The notes: generated by a model from the sequence alone, not told the origin. A DNA stretch of 64,000 nt from Bacillus tianshenii (GCA_020524525.2 CP129018.1:1054001-1118000); one strand, 5' to 3'. Counted from the first letter of the stretch, positions 20,211-30,572 are shown. Numbers and translations are program-made.

Positions 20211-20239
20211 TTGCCCATTGGTATACTTTTTGGTACGAT
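20211..20239 (+). promoter_or_regulatory. Candidate sigma-A promoter for trmFO-xerC-hslVU
   Basis: TTGCCC, a 17-bp spacer and TACGAT lie about 150 bases before trmFO. The leader between them shows no clear riboswitch or terminator. Confidence 0.5.
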
Positions 20240-20392
20240 ACTCTCCGTTCAAGTTTTTTGTTTGGCCAAGGGAATGTCGGCAGAAAGCTTCATTTACAAT
20301 GCAAGAGATGAAATGATGATGGAAAAGCAAGCTGATAGCTTGCTTTTTGATATGAGGGAACACTTTTAGATAGAGGAGAAGGGGGAGAGAGG

Positions 20393-21697
20393 ATGAGTGA
20401 ACACACGGTTAATGTGATTGGTGCCGGGCTTGCGGGAAGTGAGGCGGCATGGCAAATTGCAAAGCGCGGTTTGAAAGTTAATTTGTATGAAATGCGTCCT
20501 GTCCGCCAAACACCTGCACACCATACTGATAAATTTGCTGAGCTAGTTTGCAGTAATTCACTGCGTGCGAATGCACTTTCAAATGCAGTAGGTGTATTAA
20601 AGGAAGAAATGCGGAATCTTGATTCTGTCATTGTCTCATCTGCGGATGATTGCCAGGTTCCGGCTGGAGGAGCACTTGCAGTTGACCGCCATGAATTTGC
20701 GGCGAGAGTAACAGAACGTGTGAAAGAACACCCGAATGTAACGGTTTATCACGAGGAAATTCAAGAAATTCCTGAGGGGATTACTGTCATTGCAACAGGG
20801 CCGCTTACATCAGAAGCACTTTCTGAGAACTTAAAGCGCTTAACAGGTGAATACCTTTACTTCTATGATGCGGCAGCACCGATTATTGAGAAAGACAGCA
20901 TCGACATGGAGAAGGCTTATTTTAAGTCTCGTTATGATAAAGGTGAAGCTGCCTATATCAATTGTCCGATGAATGAAGATGAATTTGACCGATTTTATGA
21001 AGCATTAATTTCAGCTGAAACGGTTCCGCTTAAGGAATTTGAGAAAGAGGTTTTCTTTGAAGGGTGTATGCCAATTGAAGTGATGGCTTCTCGAGGTAAG
21101 AAAACAATGCTGTTTGGCCCGATGAAACCTGTTGGCCTTGAAGACCCCCGTACAGGGAAGCGCCCATACGCGGTTGTTCAGCTTCGTCAAGATGATGGAG
21201 CAGGAACCCTATATAATATAGTAGGTTTTCAAACACACCTTAAGTGGGGGCCGCAGAAAGAGGTTGTACGGTTAATCCCTGGACTTGAAAATGCTGAAAT
21301 TGTCCGCTATGGTGTCATGCACCGAAATACTTTTATTAATTCACCGAATTTGTTGAAGCCAACATATCAGTACAAAGACCGTGAAAACTTATTCTTTGCT
21401 GGTCAAATGACAGGTGTAGAAGGTTATGTGGAATCAGCTGCCTCAGGTTTGATTGCTGGTATTAATGCAGCGAGAATTGCGCAAGGACAAGAAGCAGTTG
21501 TAGTTCCGAAAGAAACGGCAATTGGAAGCATGGCGCGTTATATTACAGAAGCAAATTCGAAAAACTTCCAGCCGATGAACGCGAACTTTGGTTTATTCCC
21601 TTCACTAGAAGAGAAAATTCGGAATAAAAAAGAACGTAATGAAGCATACGCTAAGCGAGCGCTAGAAACAATTCAGAATTTTGCCAAAAATATTTAA
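20393..21697 (+). CDS. trmFO: Folate/FAD-dependent tRNA U54 methyltransferase TrmFO (Gid)
   Basis: TrmFO makes ribothymidine at position 54 of tRNAs using methylenetetrahydrofolate. It has 434 residues. The N-terminal dinucleotide fold has [19 protein letters not shown], followed by YEMRP and the conserved CSNSLR. The FAD-binding C-terminal part reads [19 protein letters not shown]. It heads the cluster ending in codY, the same order as B. subtilis. Confidence 0.98.
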   Translation: MSEHTVNVIGAGLAGSEAAWQIAKRGLKVNLYEMRPVRQTPAHHTDKFAELVCSNSLRANALSNAVGVLKEEMRNLDSVIVSSADDCQVPAGGALAVDRHEFAARVTERVKEHPNVTVYHEEIQEIPEGITVIATGPLTSEALSENLKRLTGEYLYFYDAAAPIIEKDSIDMEKAYFKSRYDKGEAAYINCPMNEDEFDRFYEALISAETVPLKEFEKEVFFEGCMPIEVMASRGKKTMLFGPMKPVGLEDPRTGKRPYAVVQLRQDDGAGTLYNIVGFQTHLKWGPQKEVVRLIPGLENAEIVRYGVMHRNTFINSPNLLKPTYQYKDRENLFFAGQMTGVEGYVESAASGLIAGINAARIAQGQEAVVVPKETAIGSMARYITEANSKNFQPMNANFGLFPSLEEKIRNKKERNEAYAKRALETIQNFAKNI

Positions 21698-21761
21698 AAA
21701 TCCATTGCGTTCGGTGTGCAGTTTGTGATACCATTTAGTAGCCCTTAAAGAGGTGAATACA

Positions 21762-22664
21762 GTGGAAACCATTGATGAACAAATCCGCTCGTTCTTAGAA
21801 TACTTACAAATTGAGAAAAACTGTTCGCCGTACACGCTGGAGCATTATGAAATAGACATGAACGATTTTGTTCGCTTTATGAAGCAGCAGGAACTTCTGA
21901 GTTTTGCTGCTGTTTCCTATGTCTCCGTCCGTTTATATTATACTGAATTGTATGAAAGAGAGTATGCAAGAAAAACGGTTGCTAGAAAAATATCAGCATT
22001 AAGAAGTCTTTACCGTTTTTTGCTGCGAGAAGAGAAGGTGCAAGAAAATCCTTTTGTATTCGCATCACTACCAAAAAAACAAAAGGAGCTGCCGAAGTTT
22101 CTATATATGAAGGAATTAGAGCAGCTTTTCGACAGTTGTGAGACGACAACTGCTTTAGGTCAACGTGATAAAGCACTTCTAGAATTGTTATATGCGACAG
22201 GAATTCGGATTAGTGAATGCTGTGGGTTGAAAGTAAGCGACCTTGACTTTTTCATCGGCACTGTTTTAGTTAGAGGGAAAGGGCGAAAAGAAAGATATGT
22301 GCCTTTCGGTGCTTTTGCAGAGCAAGCCCTTACGCATTACATAGATAACGGGAGGCAGCAGCTGATTTCAAGCAGCAAGGACTCACATAACTTTGTGTTT
22401 GTCAATTCACGAGGTAAGCCTCTTTCAGAGCAAGGGGTTCGTTATATATTAAATAAGCTTGTTGAGAAAGCAAGCTTAACCGTGAAGATCAGTCCGCATA
22501 TGCTGCGCCATACCTTTGCCACCCATATGCTGAATGAAGGTGCTGACTTACGCTCTGTTCAAGAGTTATTAGGCCATGCCCATCTTTCTACAACACAAAT
22601 CTATACCCATGTAACAAAAGAACATTTAAAAAAGATTTATATGAATCATCATCCACGTGCATAA
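21762..22664 (+). CDS. xerC: Tyrosine recombinase XerC (CodV)
   Basis: XerC works with XerD at dif to resolve chromosome dimers. It has 300 residues, with an N-terminal SAM-like core-binding domain (IEKNCSPYTLEHYEIDM) and a catalytic domain carrying Arg in ATGIRISE, HMLRHTFATHM, GHAHLSTTQIYTHV and the nucleophile Tyr in that last motif. GTG at 21762 fits the AAGAGGTGAA ribosome site better than the GTG nine bases earlier. Confidence 0.96.
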   Translation: METIDEQIRSFLEYLQIEKNCSPYTLEHYEIDMNDFVRFMKQQELLSFAAVSYVSVRLYYTELYEREYARKTVARKISALRSLYRFLLREEKVQENPFVFASLPKKQKELPKFLYMKELEQLFDSCETTTALGQRDKALLELLYATGIRISECCGLKVSDLDFFIGTVLVRGKGRKERYVPFGAFAEQALTHYIDNGRQQLISSSKDSHNFVFVNSRGKPLSEQGVRYILNKLVEKASLTVKISPHMLRHTFATHMLNEGADLRSVQELLGHAHLSTTQIYTHVTKEHLKKIYMNHHPRA

Positions 22665-22705
22665 TTTGAAATAGTGGAATGTTTTCCTACTAAGGAGGTA
22701 CGACG

Positions 22706-23251
22706 TTGGAACAGACTTTTCATGCGACAACAATTTTCGCAATTCAACATAATGGACAGTGTGCAATGGCTGGAGATGGGCAAGTCACGTTTGGAAATGC
22801 AGTTGTAATGAAACATTCTGCCCGTAAAGTACGTAGACTCTATCAAGGGAAGGTACTTGCAGGATTTGCTGGTTCTGTAGCAGACGCTTTTACCCTTTAT
22901 GAAAAATTTGAAGGGCGCCTTGAGGAGTATAATGGAAACCTTAAGCGTGCAGCAGTTGAGCTTGCGAAAGAATGGCGTACTGACAAAGTGCTTCGTAAGC
23001 TGGAAGCTATGCTGATTGTCATGAACCAAGAAGATATACTTTTAGTTTCTGGTACAGGTGAAGTCATTGAACCAGATGACGGCATCCTTGCAATTGGTTC
23101 TGGCGGCAATTATGCACTTGCAGCAGGCAGAGCGTTGAAGAAGCATGCAGGTGATCATCTAACAGCAAAAGAAATGGCAAAAGCCGCCCTTGAAACTGCT
23201 GGAGAAATATGTGTTTATACGAACGACCAAATCATTGTAGAAGAGCTATAA
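22706..23251 (+). CDS. hslV: ATP-dependent protease peptidase subunit HslV (ClpQ/CodW)
   Basis: HslV is the proteolytic core of the two-tier HslUV protease. It has 181 residues and matches B. subtilis ClpQ from FHATTIFA onward ([28 protein letters not shown]). The start is TTG after AAGGAGGT, giving MEQTFHATT. After Met removal the N-terminal residue would be Glu, not the Ser of B. subtilis. The nucleophile may therefore be an internal Thr after propeptide processing. It is coupled to hslU by a 15-nt gap. Confidence 0.97.
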   Translation: MEQTFHATTIFAIQHNGQCAMAGDGQVTFGNAVVMKHSARKVRRLYQGKVLAGFAGSVADAFTLYEKFEGRLEEYNGNLKRAAVELAKEWRTDKVLRKLEAMLIVMNQEDILLVSGTGEVIEPDDGILAIGSGGNYALAAGRALKKHAGDHLTAKEMAKAALETAGEICVYTNDQIIVEEL

Positions 23252-23266
23252 TCCGGAGGGAAGCGA

Positions 23267-24664
23267 ATGAAACAATCATTAACTCCTAGAGAAATTGTCG
23301 GAAAGCTGGATCAATTTATCGTTGGCCAAAATAATGCAAAGCGGTCTGTAGCAGTAGCGCTGCGTAATCGTTATCGCCGCAGCCTACTTCCAGAAGAGGT
23401 ACGCGAGGAAATTGTACCGAAGAATATTTTAATGATTGGCCCTACAGGTGTCGGGAAGACTGAAATTGCTCGTCGTCTAGCAAAGCTAGTGAATGCGCCA
23501 TTTGTAAAGGTTGAAGCGACAAAGTTTACAGAGGTTGGCTATGTCGGTCGTGATGTGGAGTCAATGATTCGAGACCTTGTTGAAACCTCTGTTCGCCTAG
23601 TAAAAGAAGAAAAGATGAACAGTGTGAAAGACAAGGCTGAGGAAAATGCCAATAAACGTCTTGTTAAGCTGCTAGCACCAAGCAAACGAAAAAGCAATCC
23701 AAATAAAAATCCGTTTGAAATGTTTTTTGGCAATGGCTCTGAACAAAGTGAAGAAGAGTCGACTTCTGAGGAACAAAGTGTGCAAGAGCAGCGAAAGCGA
23801 ATTGCTCATCAATTAGCACTAGGTGAGTTAGAAGATCGCATTGTAAATGTAGAAGTAGAAGAGCAGCAACAAAATTCAATGTTTGATATGCTGCAAGGCT
23901 CTGGTATGGAGCAAATGGGTATGAACATGCAGGATGCATTAAGCAACCTGATGCCTAAGCGGAAAAAACGCAGAAAACTAACGGTAAAAGAAGCGCGGAA
24001 AGTTTTAACGCAAGAAGAAGCACAAAAGCTGATTGATATGGACGAAGTTTCTCAAGAAGCCGTTTCAAAAGCTGAACAAACGGGTATTATTTTTATTGAT
24101 GAAATCGACAAGGTTGCTGGAAAGAATCAGCAACAATCAGCGGACGTATCTCGTGAAGGGGTACAACGAGACATTTTGCCAATTGTGGAAGGTTCAACTG
24201 TTACGACAAAATATGGTCCTGTTAAAACAGACCATATTCTCTTTATTGCAGCTGGCGCATTTCATATGGCTAAGCCTTCAGATTTAATTCCAGAACTGCA
24301 AGGACGCTTTCCGATTCGGGTAGAGCTTGAGAAACTGACCGTTGAAGATTTTGTGCGTATATTAGTTGAGCCCGACCATGCCATTACAAAACAGTACCAA
24401 AGTTTGTTGGAAACAGAAGGAATAAATGTTGAATTTTCTGACGAAGCTATTCATAAGATTGCTTCGATCGCGTATGAAGTAAATCAAGAAACGGATAATA
24501 TCGGTGCACGCCGTCTTCATACTATTCTTGAACGGTTACTAGAAGAACTATCATTTGAGGCTCCGGATGTCACGCTGGAGACTGTGACGATTACGCCTCA
24601 ATATGTTGAAGATAAACTAGGGGATATCGCGAAGAATCGTGATTTAAGTCAATTTATTTTGTAA
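23267..24664 (+). CDS. hslU: ATP-dependent protease ATPase subunit HslU (ClpY/CodX)
   Basis: HslU is the AAA+ unfoldase that feeds HslV. It has 465 residues, with Walker [16 protein letters not shown] (about residues 61-75), Walker [12 protein letters not shown] and sensor motifs near GRFPIRVEL and [11 protein letters not shown]. The intermediate I-domain (about 130-245) is rich in Glu, Gln and Lys, as usual for the family. The C-terminus ends in SQFIL, which inserts into HslV pockets in characterised homologues. Confidence 0.98.
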   Translation: MKQSLTPREIVGKLDQFIVGQNNAKRSVAVALRNRYRRSLLPEEVREEIVPKNILMIGPTGVGKTEIARRLAKLVNAPFVKVEATKFTEVGYVGRDVESMIRDLVETSVRLVKEEKMNSVKDKAEENANKRLVKLLAPSKRKSNPNKNPFEMFFGNGSEQSEEESTSEEQSVQEQRKRIAHQLALGELEDRIVNVEVEEQQQNSMFDMLQGSGMEQMGMNMQDALSNLMPKRKKRRKLTVKEARKVLTQEEAQKLIDMDEVSQEAVSKAEQTGIIFIDEIDKVAGKNQQQSADVSREGVQRDILPIVEGSTVTTKYGPVKTDHILFIAAGAFHMAKPSDLIPELQGRFPIRVELEKLTVEDFVRILVEPDHAITKQYQSLLETEGINVEFSDEAIHKIASIAYEVNQETDNIGARRLHTILERLLEELSFEAPDVTLETVTITPQYVEDKLGDIAKNRDLSQFIL

Positions 24665-24725
24665 GATAATCTGCAAGAATAAATAAACATCAAGAGAAAA
24701 TTATTTGCCAGTAGGAGGAACATAA

Positions 24726-25505
24726 ATGAAATTACTAGAGAAAACAAGAAGAATTAACGCAATGCTACAAAAAGCAGCTGGGAAACCAGTAAACTTTAAA
24801 GAAATGGCGGAAACGCTTTGCGACGTTATGCAAGCAAATATATTTGTGCTGAGCCGCCGTGGAAAGTTACTTGGTTTTTCAATTAATCAAGAGATTGAAA
24901 ATGAACGAATGAAAAAAATGTTAACAGACCGCCAATTCCCAGAAGCATATACACAAAACTTATTTAATATCATTGAAACGAGCGCAAACCTTGATATTAA
25001 TAGTGAGTATACAGCATTTCCGGAAGAGGAAAAAACACTTTTTGAAAAAGGTCTTACGACAATCGTACCGATCAATGGCGGAGGCGAGCGCCTTGGAACA
25101 CTTATCTTAGCACGTGTTGAACAAGCATTCTCTGATGATGATCTAGTGCTTGCTGAATATGGTTCTACAGTTGTAGGAATGGAAATTTTGCGAGAAAAAG
25201 CAGAAGAAATTGAAGAAGAAGCACGCAGCAAAGCGGTTGTTCAAATGGCGATCAGCTCGCTTTCATACAGTGAGCTTGAAGCAATTGAGCATATTTTTGA
25301 AGAGCTAAACGGTAACGAAGGTCTTCTTGTCGCGAGTAAAATCGCAGACAGAGTCGGTATTACGCGTTCTGTAATCGTAAATGCCCTTCGTAAGCTTGAA
25401 AGTGCTGGTGTCATTGAGTCACGCTCTCTTGGTATGAAAGGCACATATATTAAAGTACTTAATGATAAATTTTTAAATGAACTTTCTAAATTGAAAACAA
25501 ATTAA
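24726..25505 (+). CDS. codY: GTP-sensing global repressor CodY
   Basis: CodY responds to branched-chain amino acids and GTP and represses nitrogen, competence and motility genes in rich medium. It has 259 residues: a GAF domain (1-155) and a C-terminal winged helix with [20 protein letters not shown], ending in GTYIKVL. It follows hslU after 61 nt with an AGGAGG ribosome site and is closed by a terminator. In B. subtilis CodY also acts on the downstream fla/che promoter region. Confidence 0.98.
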   Translation: MKLLEKTRRINAMLQKAAGKPVNFKEMAETLCDVMQANIFVLSRRGKLLGFSINQEIENERMKKMLTDRQFPEAYTQNLFNIIETSANLDINSEYTAFPEEEKTLFEKGLTTIVPINGGGERLGTLILARVEQAFSDDDLVLAEYGSTVVGMEILREKAEEIEEEARSKAVVQMAISSLSYSELEAIEHIFEELNGNEGLLVASKIADRVGITRSVIVNALRKLESAGVIESRSLGMKGTYIKVLNDKFLNELSKLKTN

Positions 25506-25508
25506 TTG

Positions 25509-25551
25509 AAAAACTGCTTAAGCCTGAAGAGAAGGTTTAAGCAGTTTTTTT
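25509..25551 (+). terminator. Intrinsic terminator after codY
   Basis: The stem AAAACTGCTTAA/TTTAAGCAGTTTT (A-T/G-C rich, 11 bp or more) is followed by seven or more Ts. Confidence 0.9.
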
Positions 25552-25842
25552 GTACGATCAAAAAACTTTAAAATTCAATCAATTGTTAAAAAATATGTAC
25601 AGCACTTTAACGCTTTATAGTACAATGTGTAGGGAAACATAAAATGGAATTTATGGTTTGTTAAGGTTTTATTGGCAGCTGACATTTGTAAGTGAAATTT
25701 TCTTTACAATGATTGCCTTGATAAAAACCTTTATGTTATGGTTTAAGTGGGAAAACTATGAAAAGTTTGTCATATATAAGTATTGTTTTCTTCTAAATTA
25801 TAGTGCTTTTTACCTTTTTGTAAGTAAGTTTCCAGTAGGACA

Positions 25843-25871
25843 TAGACATTGTAATGTGTATACAATAAAAT
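25843..25871 (+). promoter_or_regulatory. Sigma-A promoter candidate for the fla/che operon
   Basis: TAGACA, a 17-bp spacer and TAAAAT place the start about 64 nt before flgB. The rest of the 436-bp codY-flgB gap is A+T-rich and holds the codY terminator and no convincing gene. A 71-codon open frame there has no ribosome site and unlikely composition. No clear SigD promoter (TAAA-N15-GCCGATAT) was found in it. Confidence 0.6.
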
Positions 25872-25941
25872 AATGATAGCAATTCATGTATTATCAACTT
25901 ATAGTTTTTCGATAGAAATGAAACGTATGAGGGGATCTTTG

Positions 25942-26325
25942 ATGAATTTATTTTCGAATAATATGATTAGTAAATTAGAAAGTTCTTTATCCTATTCTGC
26001 GACTAAGCAACGTGTGATTTCAAATAATATCGCGAATGCGGATACACCAAACTATAAAGCAAAGACAGTTTCCTTTCGGGAGGAACTTAATCGACAGCTG
26101 CAAGCGAAGAGAACTGATGTCCGTCATCATCAGTTTAGTACAGGTAGTGCTGGATATACCGTGAAAACAAACCGGAATACTTCTTATCACCATAACGGTA
26201 ACAATGTAGATATTGATAAAGAAATGGCACAGATGGCAACGAATCAAATTTATTATAATGCATTAGTTGACAGAATGAATGGGAAGTTTAGGGGTTTAAA
26301 AGAATCCATTAAAGGAGGGCAGTAA
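25942..26325 (+). CDS. flgB: Flagellar basal-body rod protein FlgB
   Basis: FlgB is a proximal rod subunit. It has 127 residues with the rod/hook N-terminal motif (SLSYSATKQRVISNNIANADTP) and ends with an amphipathic C-terminal helix. The ATG is preceded by GAGGGGATC; an upstream in-frame start is rejected because it lies in the leader. It is the first gene of the fla/che operon, as in B. subtilis, and is followed by flgC after 2 nt. Confidence 0.96.
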   Translation: MNLFSNNMISKLESSLSYSATKQRVISNNIANADTPNYKAKTVSFREELNRQLQAKRTDVRHHQFSTGSAGYTVKTNRNTSYHHNGNNVDIDKEMAQMATNQIYYNALVDRMNGKFRGLKESIKGGQ

Positions 26326-26327
26326 TC

Positions 26328-26780
26328 ATGACAGTTTTTCATAACATGAATATTTCAGCTTCTGCACTAACTGCTCAACGGTTCCGAATGGATGTTATCT
26401 CCTCGAACCTAGCGAATGCGGATACAACTCGTGCAAACTTTGTAAATGGTGAATGGCAGCCATACCGTCGAAAAGTCGTTGAGTTTCAACCTGAAGAAGG
26501 AAAGTTTGCAAACTATCTTCAAAAGGCAATGGACAGCCCAGAAGCAGCAGGGCGCGGCGTAAAAGTAAGTGATGTAAAAGAGGATGACTCTCCTCTTAAG
26601 CTTGTCTATAATCCTTCACATCCAGATGCAAATGAAGACGGTTATGTCGCCTATCCGAATGTAGACCCACTTCAGGAAATGGTAGATTTAATGAGTGCTA
26701 CGCGTTCATACGAGGCGAACGTAACAGCTCTTAATGCATCAAAATCGATGTTAATGAAAGCTCTTGAAATTGGGAAATAA
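26328..26780 (+). CDS. flgC: Flagellar basal-body rod protein FlgC
   Basis: FlgC is a proximal rod protein of 150 residues. The N-terminus carries NISASALTAQRFRMDVISSN followed by LANADT. The C-terminal motif VDLMSATRSYEANVTALNASK is diagnostic of the rod/hook family. An AAAGGAGGG ribosome site lies at the flgB-flgC junction. Confidence 0.97.
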   Translation: MTVFHNMNISASALTAQRFRMDVISSNLANADTTRANFVNGEWQPYRRKVVEFQPEEGKFANYLQKAMDSPEAAGRGVKVSDVKEDDSPLKLVYNPSHPDANEDGYVAYPNVDPLQEMVDLMSATRSYEANVTALNASKSMLMKALEIGK

Positions 26781-26801
26781 CAATAGGGGGAGATTTAGAT
26801 T

Positions 26802-27098
26802 ATGAATAAGGTTGGTTTTCAAGCAACACCTAACATTATGAATACTGCACCGAAAAAAGTGACACCAGCACAAGCACAGTCACAATTTTCGACAGCATTT
26901 AAAGAAGCGCTCGAAAAAGCGAACGAAACACTTGTTCAATCAGATGTCACAACGGATAAGTTTATAAAAGGTGAGATTAAGGATTTGCATGAAGTAATGA
27001 TCGCTTCTCAAAAAGCAAGCGTTACACGAACGTTAACAATTGAAGTTCGTGATAAAGCTGTTGAGGCTTATCGTGAAATTATGAGAATGCAAGTATAG
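26802..27098 (+). CDS. fliE: Flagellar hook-basal body protein FliE
   Basis: FliE is the adaptor linking the MS-ring to the rod. It has 98 residues. The C-terminal part (KGEIKDLHEVMIASQKASVT, then EVRDKAVEAYREIMRMQV) is the conserved FliE signature. The N-terminus is Gln/Pro/Ala-rich and presumably disordered before export. AGGGGGAG precedes the start. Confidence 0.96.
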   Translation: MNKVGFQATPNIMNTAPKKVTPAQAQSQFSTAFKEALEKANETLVQSDVTTDKFIKGEIKDLHEVMIASQKASVTRTLTIEVRDKAVEAYREIMRMQV

Positions 27099-27169
27099 AA
27101 ATTATATATTTTATTATTTAATGGTACTTGAAGAAAGAGAATAGACCATGAGTTTAGCCGGGGGAAAAT

Positions 27170-28753
27170 ATGAATGAGAAGCTACTTCAAATAAAAAATA
27201 AAATAACAGATTATTGGAAGGGAAGAACGACAGCACAAAAAGGAATCATAGTCGGTTCATCTCTGGCTGTGATCGCTTTAATTGTAATTGCGGCGATAAT
27301 GGCCTCTAGTCCAAATCTTATCCCTTTATATTCGAACCTTACCCCTCAAGAAACAGGACAGATTAAGGAACAGCTAGATGCTCGTGGTGTCCAATCTGAA
27401 ATTAGGGATAATGGTTCGTCCATATATGTGCCTGAAGCTGATGCGGATACATTGATGGTAGAGCTTGCAGCAGAAGGGATTCCGGACAGTGGAAATATTG
27501 ATTATTCCTTTTTTGGGCAAAATGCAGGCTTTGGGATGACGGACAATGAATTTCGTGTCTTAGAAACTGAAGCGATGCAAACAGAGCTTGGGAATTTGAT
27601 TAAAGGCATTGAAGGAATCGAAGAGGCGAAAGTAATGATTACCCAGCCGAAAGAAAGTGTCTTTATAGATCCTGAGGAACAGACTGCCTCAGCTTCAGTT
27701 GTCATTAACCAACAGCCAGGCTATAAATTTTCCGACCAACAAATTCAATCTCTTTATCATCTCGTCTCAAAGAGTGTACCGAATCTTCCTACTGAAAATA
27801 TCGTCATTATGAATCAAATGTTTGAGTATTTTGAACCAAAAAATTCAGATAGTATCCCTTCAGTAGGGGAAACCTACGCTCAGCAGCAACAAATTAAAAA
27901 AGACATCGAAAAAGATTTACAACGTGAAGTTCAGAAAATGCTCGGAACAATTATGGGACGCGATAAAGTTGTCGTTTCTGTAACAACAGATGTTGATTTT
28001 ACAAAAGAAAATCGAGAAGAGAACCTTGTTGCTCCTGTAAATGAAGATTTAGAGTCTTTAGCCGTAAGCGTAGAACGGATATCAGAAACCTATACCGGGC
28101 AGAATGCACAAGCAGGCGGAGAAGTTGGTGCTGGTCAAGGCGATATACCGAATCTCGCAGAGGCAGATGGACAGGGTAACGGAGATTATGAACGCACAGA
28201 GGAACGCATTAATAATGATTTTAATAGAATAAAGAAGGAAATTACGGAAAGTCCGTACAAGATACGGGACTTAGGTATTCAAGTGATGGTGGAACCACCA
28301 ACACCTGATGACCCGAATTCATTGCCTCAGGAACGAATCGATGATATTCAACAATTGTTAACGACAATGGTACGTACAACAGTATCAAAAGATGTTGTTG
28401 ACCAATTGACAGAAGAAGAAATGCAAAATAAGGTGTTCGTTTCAGTACAAGAATTTAATGGCAAAGTTGAATTTGAACCAACACAGCCAGGTATCCCAAC
28501 GTGGGTATATATTGTTGCAGGCGTTCTAGGCGTATTGCTGATTATCGGAATCGTTCTCTTTATTCGCAGAAGAAGACAAGCAGCAGAAGAAGTGGAAGAA
28601 GAACAAGAGCTGGCTGTTGCAGCTGACGTCCCTGATCTAAATGAAGAGCCAGAAACTGAGGGATCAGCACGAAGAAAACAGCTTGAACGTTTAGCGCAAG
28701 AAAAGCCAGAAGAATTTGCAAAGTTACTACGTACGTGGTTAGCGGATGATTAG
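27170..28753 (+). CDS. fliF: Flagellar MS-ring protein FliF
   Basis: FliF forms the membrane MS-ring. It has 527 residues with two membrane segments (about 24-46 and 440-462). Between them lies the YscJ/FliF-like periplasmic-side domain (SIDYSFFGQNAGFG-type motif at about 106-120). The C-terminal cytoplasmic FliG-binding tail ends ARRKQLERLAQEKPEEFAKL followed by LRTWLADD. fliG follows with a ribosome site straddling the stop. Confidence 0.98.
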   Translation: MNEKLLQIKNKITDYWKGRTTAQKGIIVGSSLAVIALIVIAAIMASSPNLIPLYSNLTPQETGQIKEQLDARGVQSEIRDNGSSIYVPEADADTLMVELAAEGIPDSGNIDYSFFGQNAGFGMTDNEFRVLETEAMQTELGNLIKGIEGIEEAKVMITQPKESVFIDPEEQTASASVVINQQPGYKFSDQQIQSLYHLVSKSVPNLPTENIVIMNQMFEYFEPKNSDSIPSVGETYAQQQQIKKDIEKDLQREVQKMLGTIMGRDKVVVSVTTDVDFTKENREENLVAPVNEDLESLAVSVERISETYTGQNAQAGGEVGAGQGDIPNLAEADGQGNGDYERTEERINNDFNRIKKEITESPYKIRDLGIQVMVEPPTPDDPNSLPQERIDDIQQLLTTMVRTTVSKDVVDQLTEEEMQNKVFVSVQEFNGKVEFEPTQPGIPTWVYIVAGVLGVLLIIGIVLFIRRRRQAAEEVEEEQELAVAADVPDLNEEPETEGSARRKQLERLAQEKPEEFAKLLRTWLADD

Positions 28754-28764
28754 GGGTGAAAAAA

Positions 28765-29829
28765 ATGGCAATCAGTTCTGGAGATTTAACAGGGCGGCAG
28801 AAAGCAGCCATTTTGTTAATATCACTTGGGCCGGATGTCTCGGCCCAAGTATACAAACATTTAAGTGAAGAAGAGATCGAAAAACTTACCCTTGAAATTT
28901 CGAGTGTGAAAAAAGTAGAAAATAACCAAAAGGAAAATGTACTCGAACAATTTCATCAAATTGCCCTTGCGCAAGATTATATCTCACAGGGCGGTATTGG
29001 TTATGCAAAAACAGTACTCGAAAAAGCACTCGGAGAAAGTGAAGCATCAAACATTATTAATCGTTTGACTGCTTCACTACAGGTAAGACCGTTTGACTTT
29101 GCACGTAAAGCGGACCCTGGTCAAATCTTGAATTTTATTCAAAACGAGCATCCGCAAACAATTGCTTTAGTGTTATCTTACTTAGCTCCTGAGCAAGCAG
29201 GGCAAATTCTTTCAGAGCTTCCGCAAGAGGTTCAAGCAGATGTCGCGAAGCGGATTGCGATCATGGACAGCACCTCTCCTGAAATCATTAATGAAGTTGA
29301 GCAGGTTTTAGAGCGTAAGTTGTCAGCTACTGTCACACAGGATTACACACAAACAGGCGGTATCGAGGCTGTAGTCGAAGTGTTAAACGGTGTAGACCGA
29401 AGTACAGAGCGAACAATATTAGATGCGCTTGAAATTCAAGACCCTGAGCTTGCAGAAGAGATTAAGAAGCGTATGTTTGTATTTGAAGATATCGTTACGC
29501 TTGATAATCGTGCGATCCAACGTATTATTCGTGATTGTGAAAACGAAGACCTTAAGCTTGCACTTAAAGTTTCAAGTGAAGAAGTAAAAGACATTATTTT
29601 CAAAAATATGTCCAAACGGATGGCTGATACATTTAAGGACGAGATGGAATTTATGGGTCCTGTTCGCTTGCGAGATGTTGAAGAAGCCCAAACGCGGATT
29701 GTGGCAACTATTCGTCGCTTAGAAGAAGCTGGCGAAATTGTCGTAGCACGCGGTGGCGGAGATGATATCATTGTCTTAGGGTTATTAAGTCACATTATAC
29801 AAGCAATGAGAAAGCAGGTAAGAAAGTAA
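28765..29829 (+). CDS. fliG: Flagellar motor switch protein FliG (C-terminal extension is a frameshift artefact)
   Basis: FliG transmits torque from the stator and sets rotation direction. Family features include EHPQTIALVLSYLAPEQAG and the torque helix region IVTLDNRAIQRIIRD. Known FliG proteins, including that of B. subtilis, end at GGGDDIIV. Here the frame continues for 18 more residues because TT occurs at 29776-29777. With a single T, GTC is followed by TAG and the protein has 337 residues. The removed tail is the fliH 5' end read in the wrong frame. The ATG is chosen over an upstream GTG by spacing to GGGGTG. Confidence 0.94.
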   Translation: MAISSGDLTGRQKAAILLISLGPDVSAQVYKHLSEEEIEKLTLEISSVKKVENNQKENVLEQFHQIALAQDYISQGGIGYAKTVLEKALGESEASNIINRLTASLQVRPFDFARKADPGQILNFIQNEHPQTIALVLSYLAPEQAGQILSELPQEVQADVAKRIAIMDSTSPEIINEVEQVLERKLSATVTQDYTQTGGIEAVVEVLNGVDRSTERTILDALEIQDPELAEEIKKRMFVFEDIVTLDNRAIQRIIRDCENEDLKLALKVSSEEVKDIIFKNMSKRMADTFKDEMEFMGPVRLRDVEEAQTRIVATIRRLEEAGEIVVARGGGDDIIVLGLLSHIIQAMRKQVRK

Positions 29830-30572
29830 TTGGGGTACGTTCGCTTGAAAATTCATCTGATGCGAATCTACCTCAAAATGAAGAAGCCCAACCAGAATCA
29901 AGAGACGTTCAGCTAGAGGCAGACCAAATCATCCAACAGGCACATGAAGAGGCACAAATGATTAGGCAAGAAGCTGAACAATATTCACAAGAAATGCTTC
30001 AGCAAGTAGAGCAAGAACGTCTGAACTGGGAAACAGAGAAGCAACAATTGATTGAGCAGGCGAAGCAGGAAGGGTATGCAGCCGGCTATGATCAAGGCAC
30101 ACAAGACGGGTATCAGCAATATGCGGCAATCATTGAAGAAGCAAGGCAAGTGGTAGGGGCTGCAAAGCTTGATTATGAAAAACACCTTGAAGATTCAGAG
30201 TATACAATTCTTCATCTTGGGATTACGGCAGCTGAAAAAATTCTGGCTACTAAGTTAGAGGAAGACCCAGACTATTATATGCACTTAGTGAGAAGAGCCA
30301 TTCGGGAAGTAAAAGAACATGAAAATATTCAAATTCAAGTGCACCCTACAAAATATGAGCTACTTTTGACCCACAAAGATGAGCTGTTGGCTCTATTTAC
30401 TCGTCCGACATCAGAGTTGTATATTTATCCCAACGATGAGATGCAGGAATTTCAATGTTTGATTGAATCTTCCTTTGGTCGAATTGATGCAAGTATTGAT
30501 AGTCAACTAAATGAAATTAAGCTTAAACTTCTCCAAGTTTTAGAGGAGGAAAATGGGCATGAAAGCAGCTGA
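29771..30572 (+). CDS. fliH: Flagellar export regulator FliH, 5' end frameshifted as read
   Basis: FliH holds the FliI ATPase at the export gate. As read, the first usable start in frame is an internal ATG at 29958. Removing one T at 29776-29777 creates TTG-TCT-AGG and the protein SRVIKSHYTSN followed by EKAGKKVIGVRSLE, the usual FliH N-terminus. This start overlaps the corrected fliG stop and gives about 266 residues. The middle is a Gln/Glu-rich coiled coil, and the C-terminal domain (HLGITAAEKILATKLEEDPD) matches the HrpE/YscL/FliH family. It overlaps fliI. Confidence 0.9.

Noticed and set aside
25692-25706. Possible CodY box (AATTTTCTTTACAAT) before flgB
   Set aside because: Four mismatches to the 15-bp consensus are within chance in such A+T-rich sequence, and it lies about 150 bp from the best promoter. 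CodY control remains plausible from B. subtilis but not from this site.
25658-25873. 71-codon open frame in the codY-flgB gap
   Set aside because: It starts without a ribosome site, lies in A+T-rich DNA, overlaps the likely fla/che promoter and gives an unlikely Phe/Tyr-rich peptide.
28756-28764. GTG start for fliG three codons upstream
   Set aside because: The GTG overlaps the GGGGTG ribosome site; the ATG at 28765 has proper spacing and matches family N-termini.
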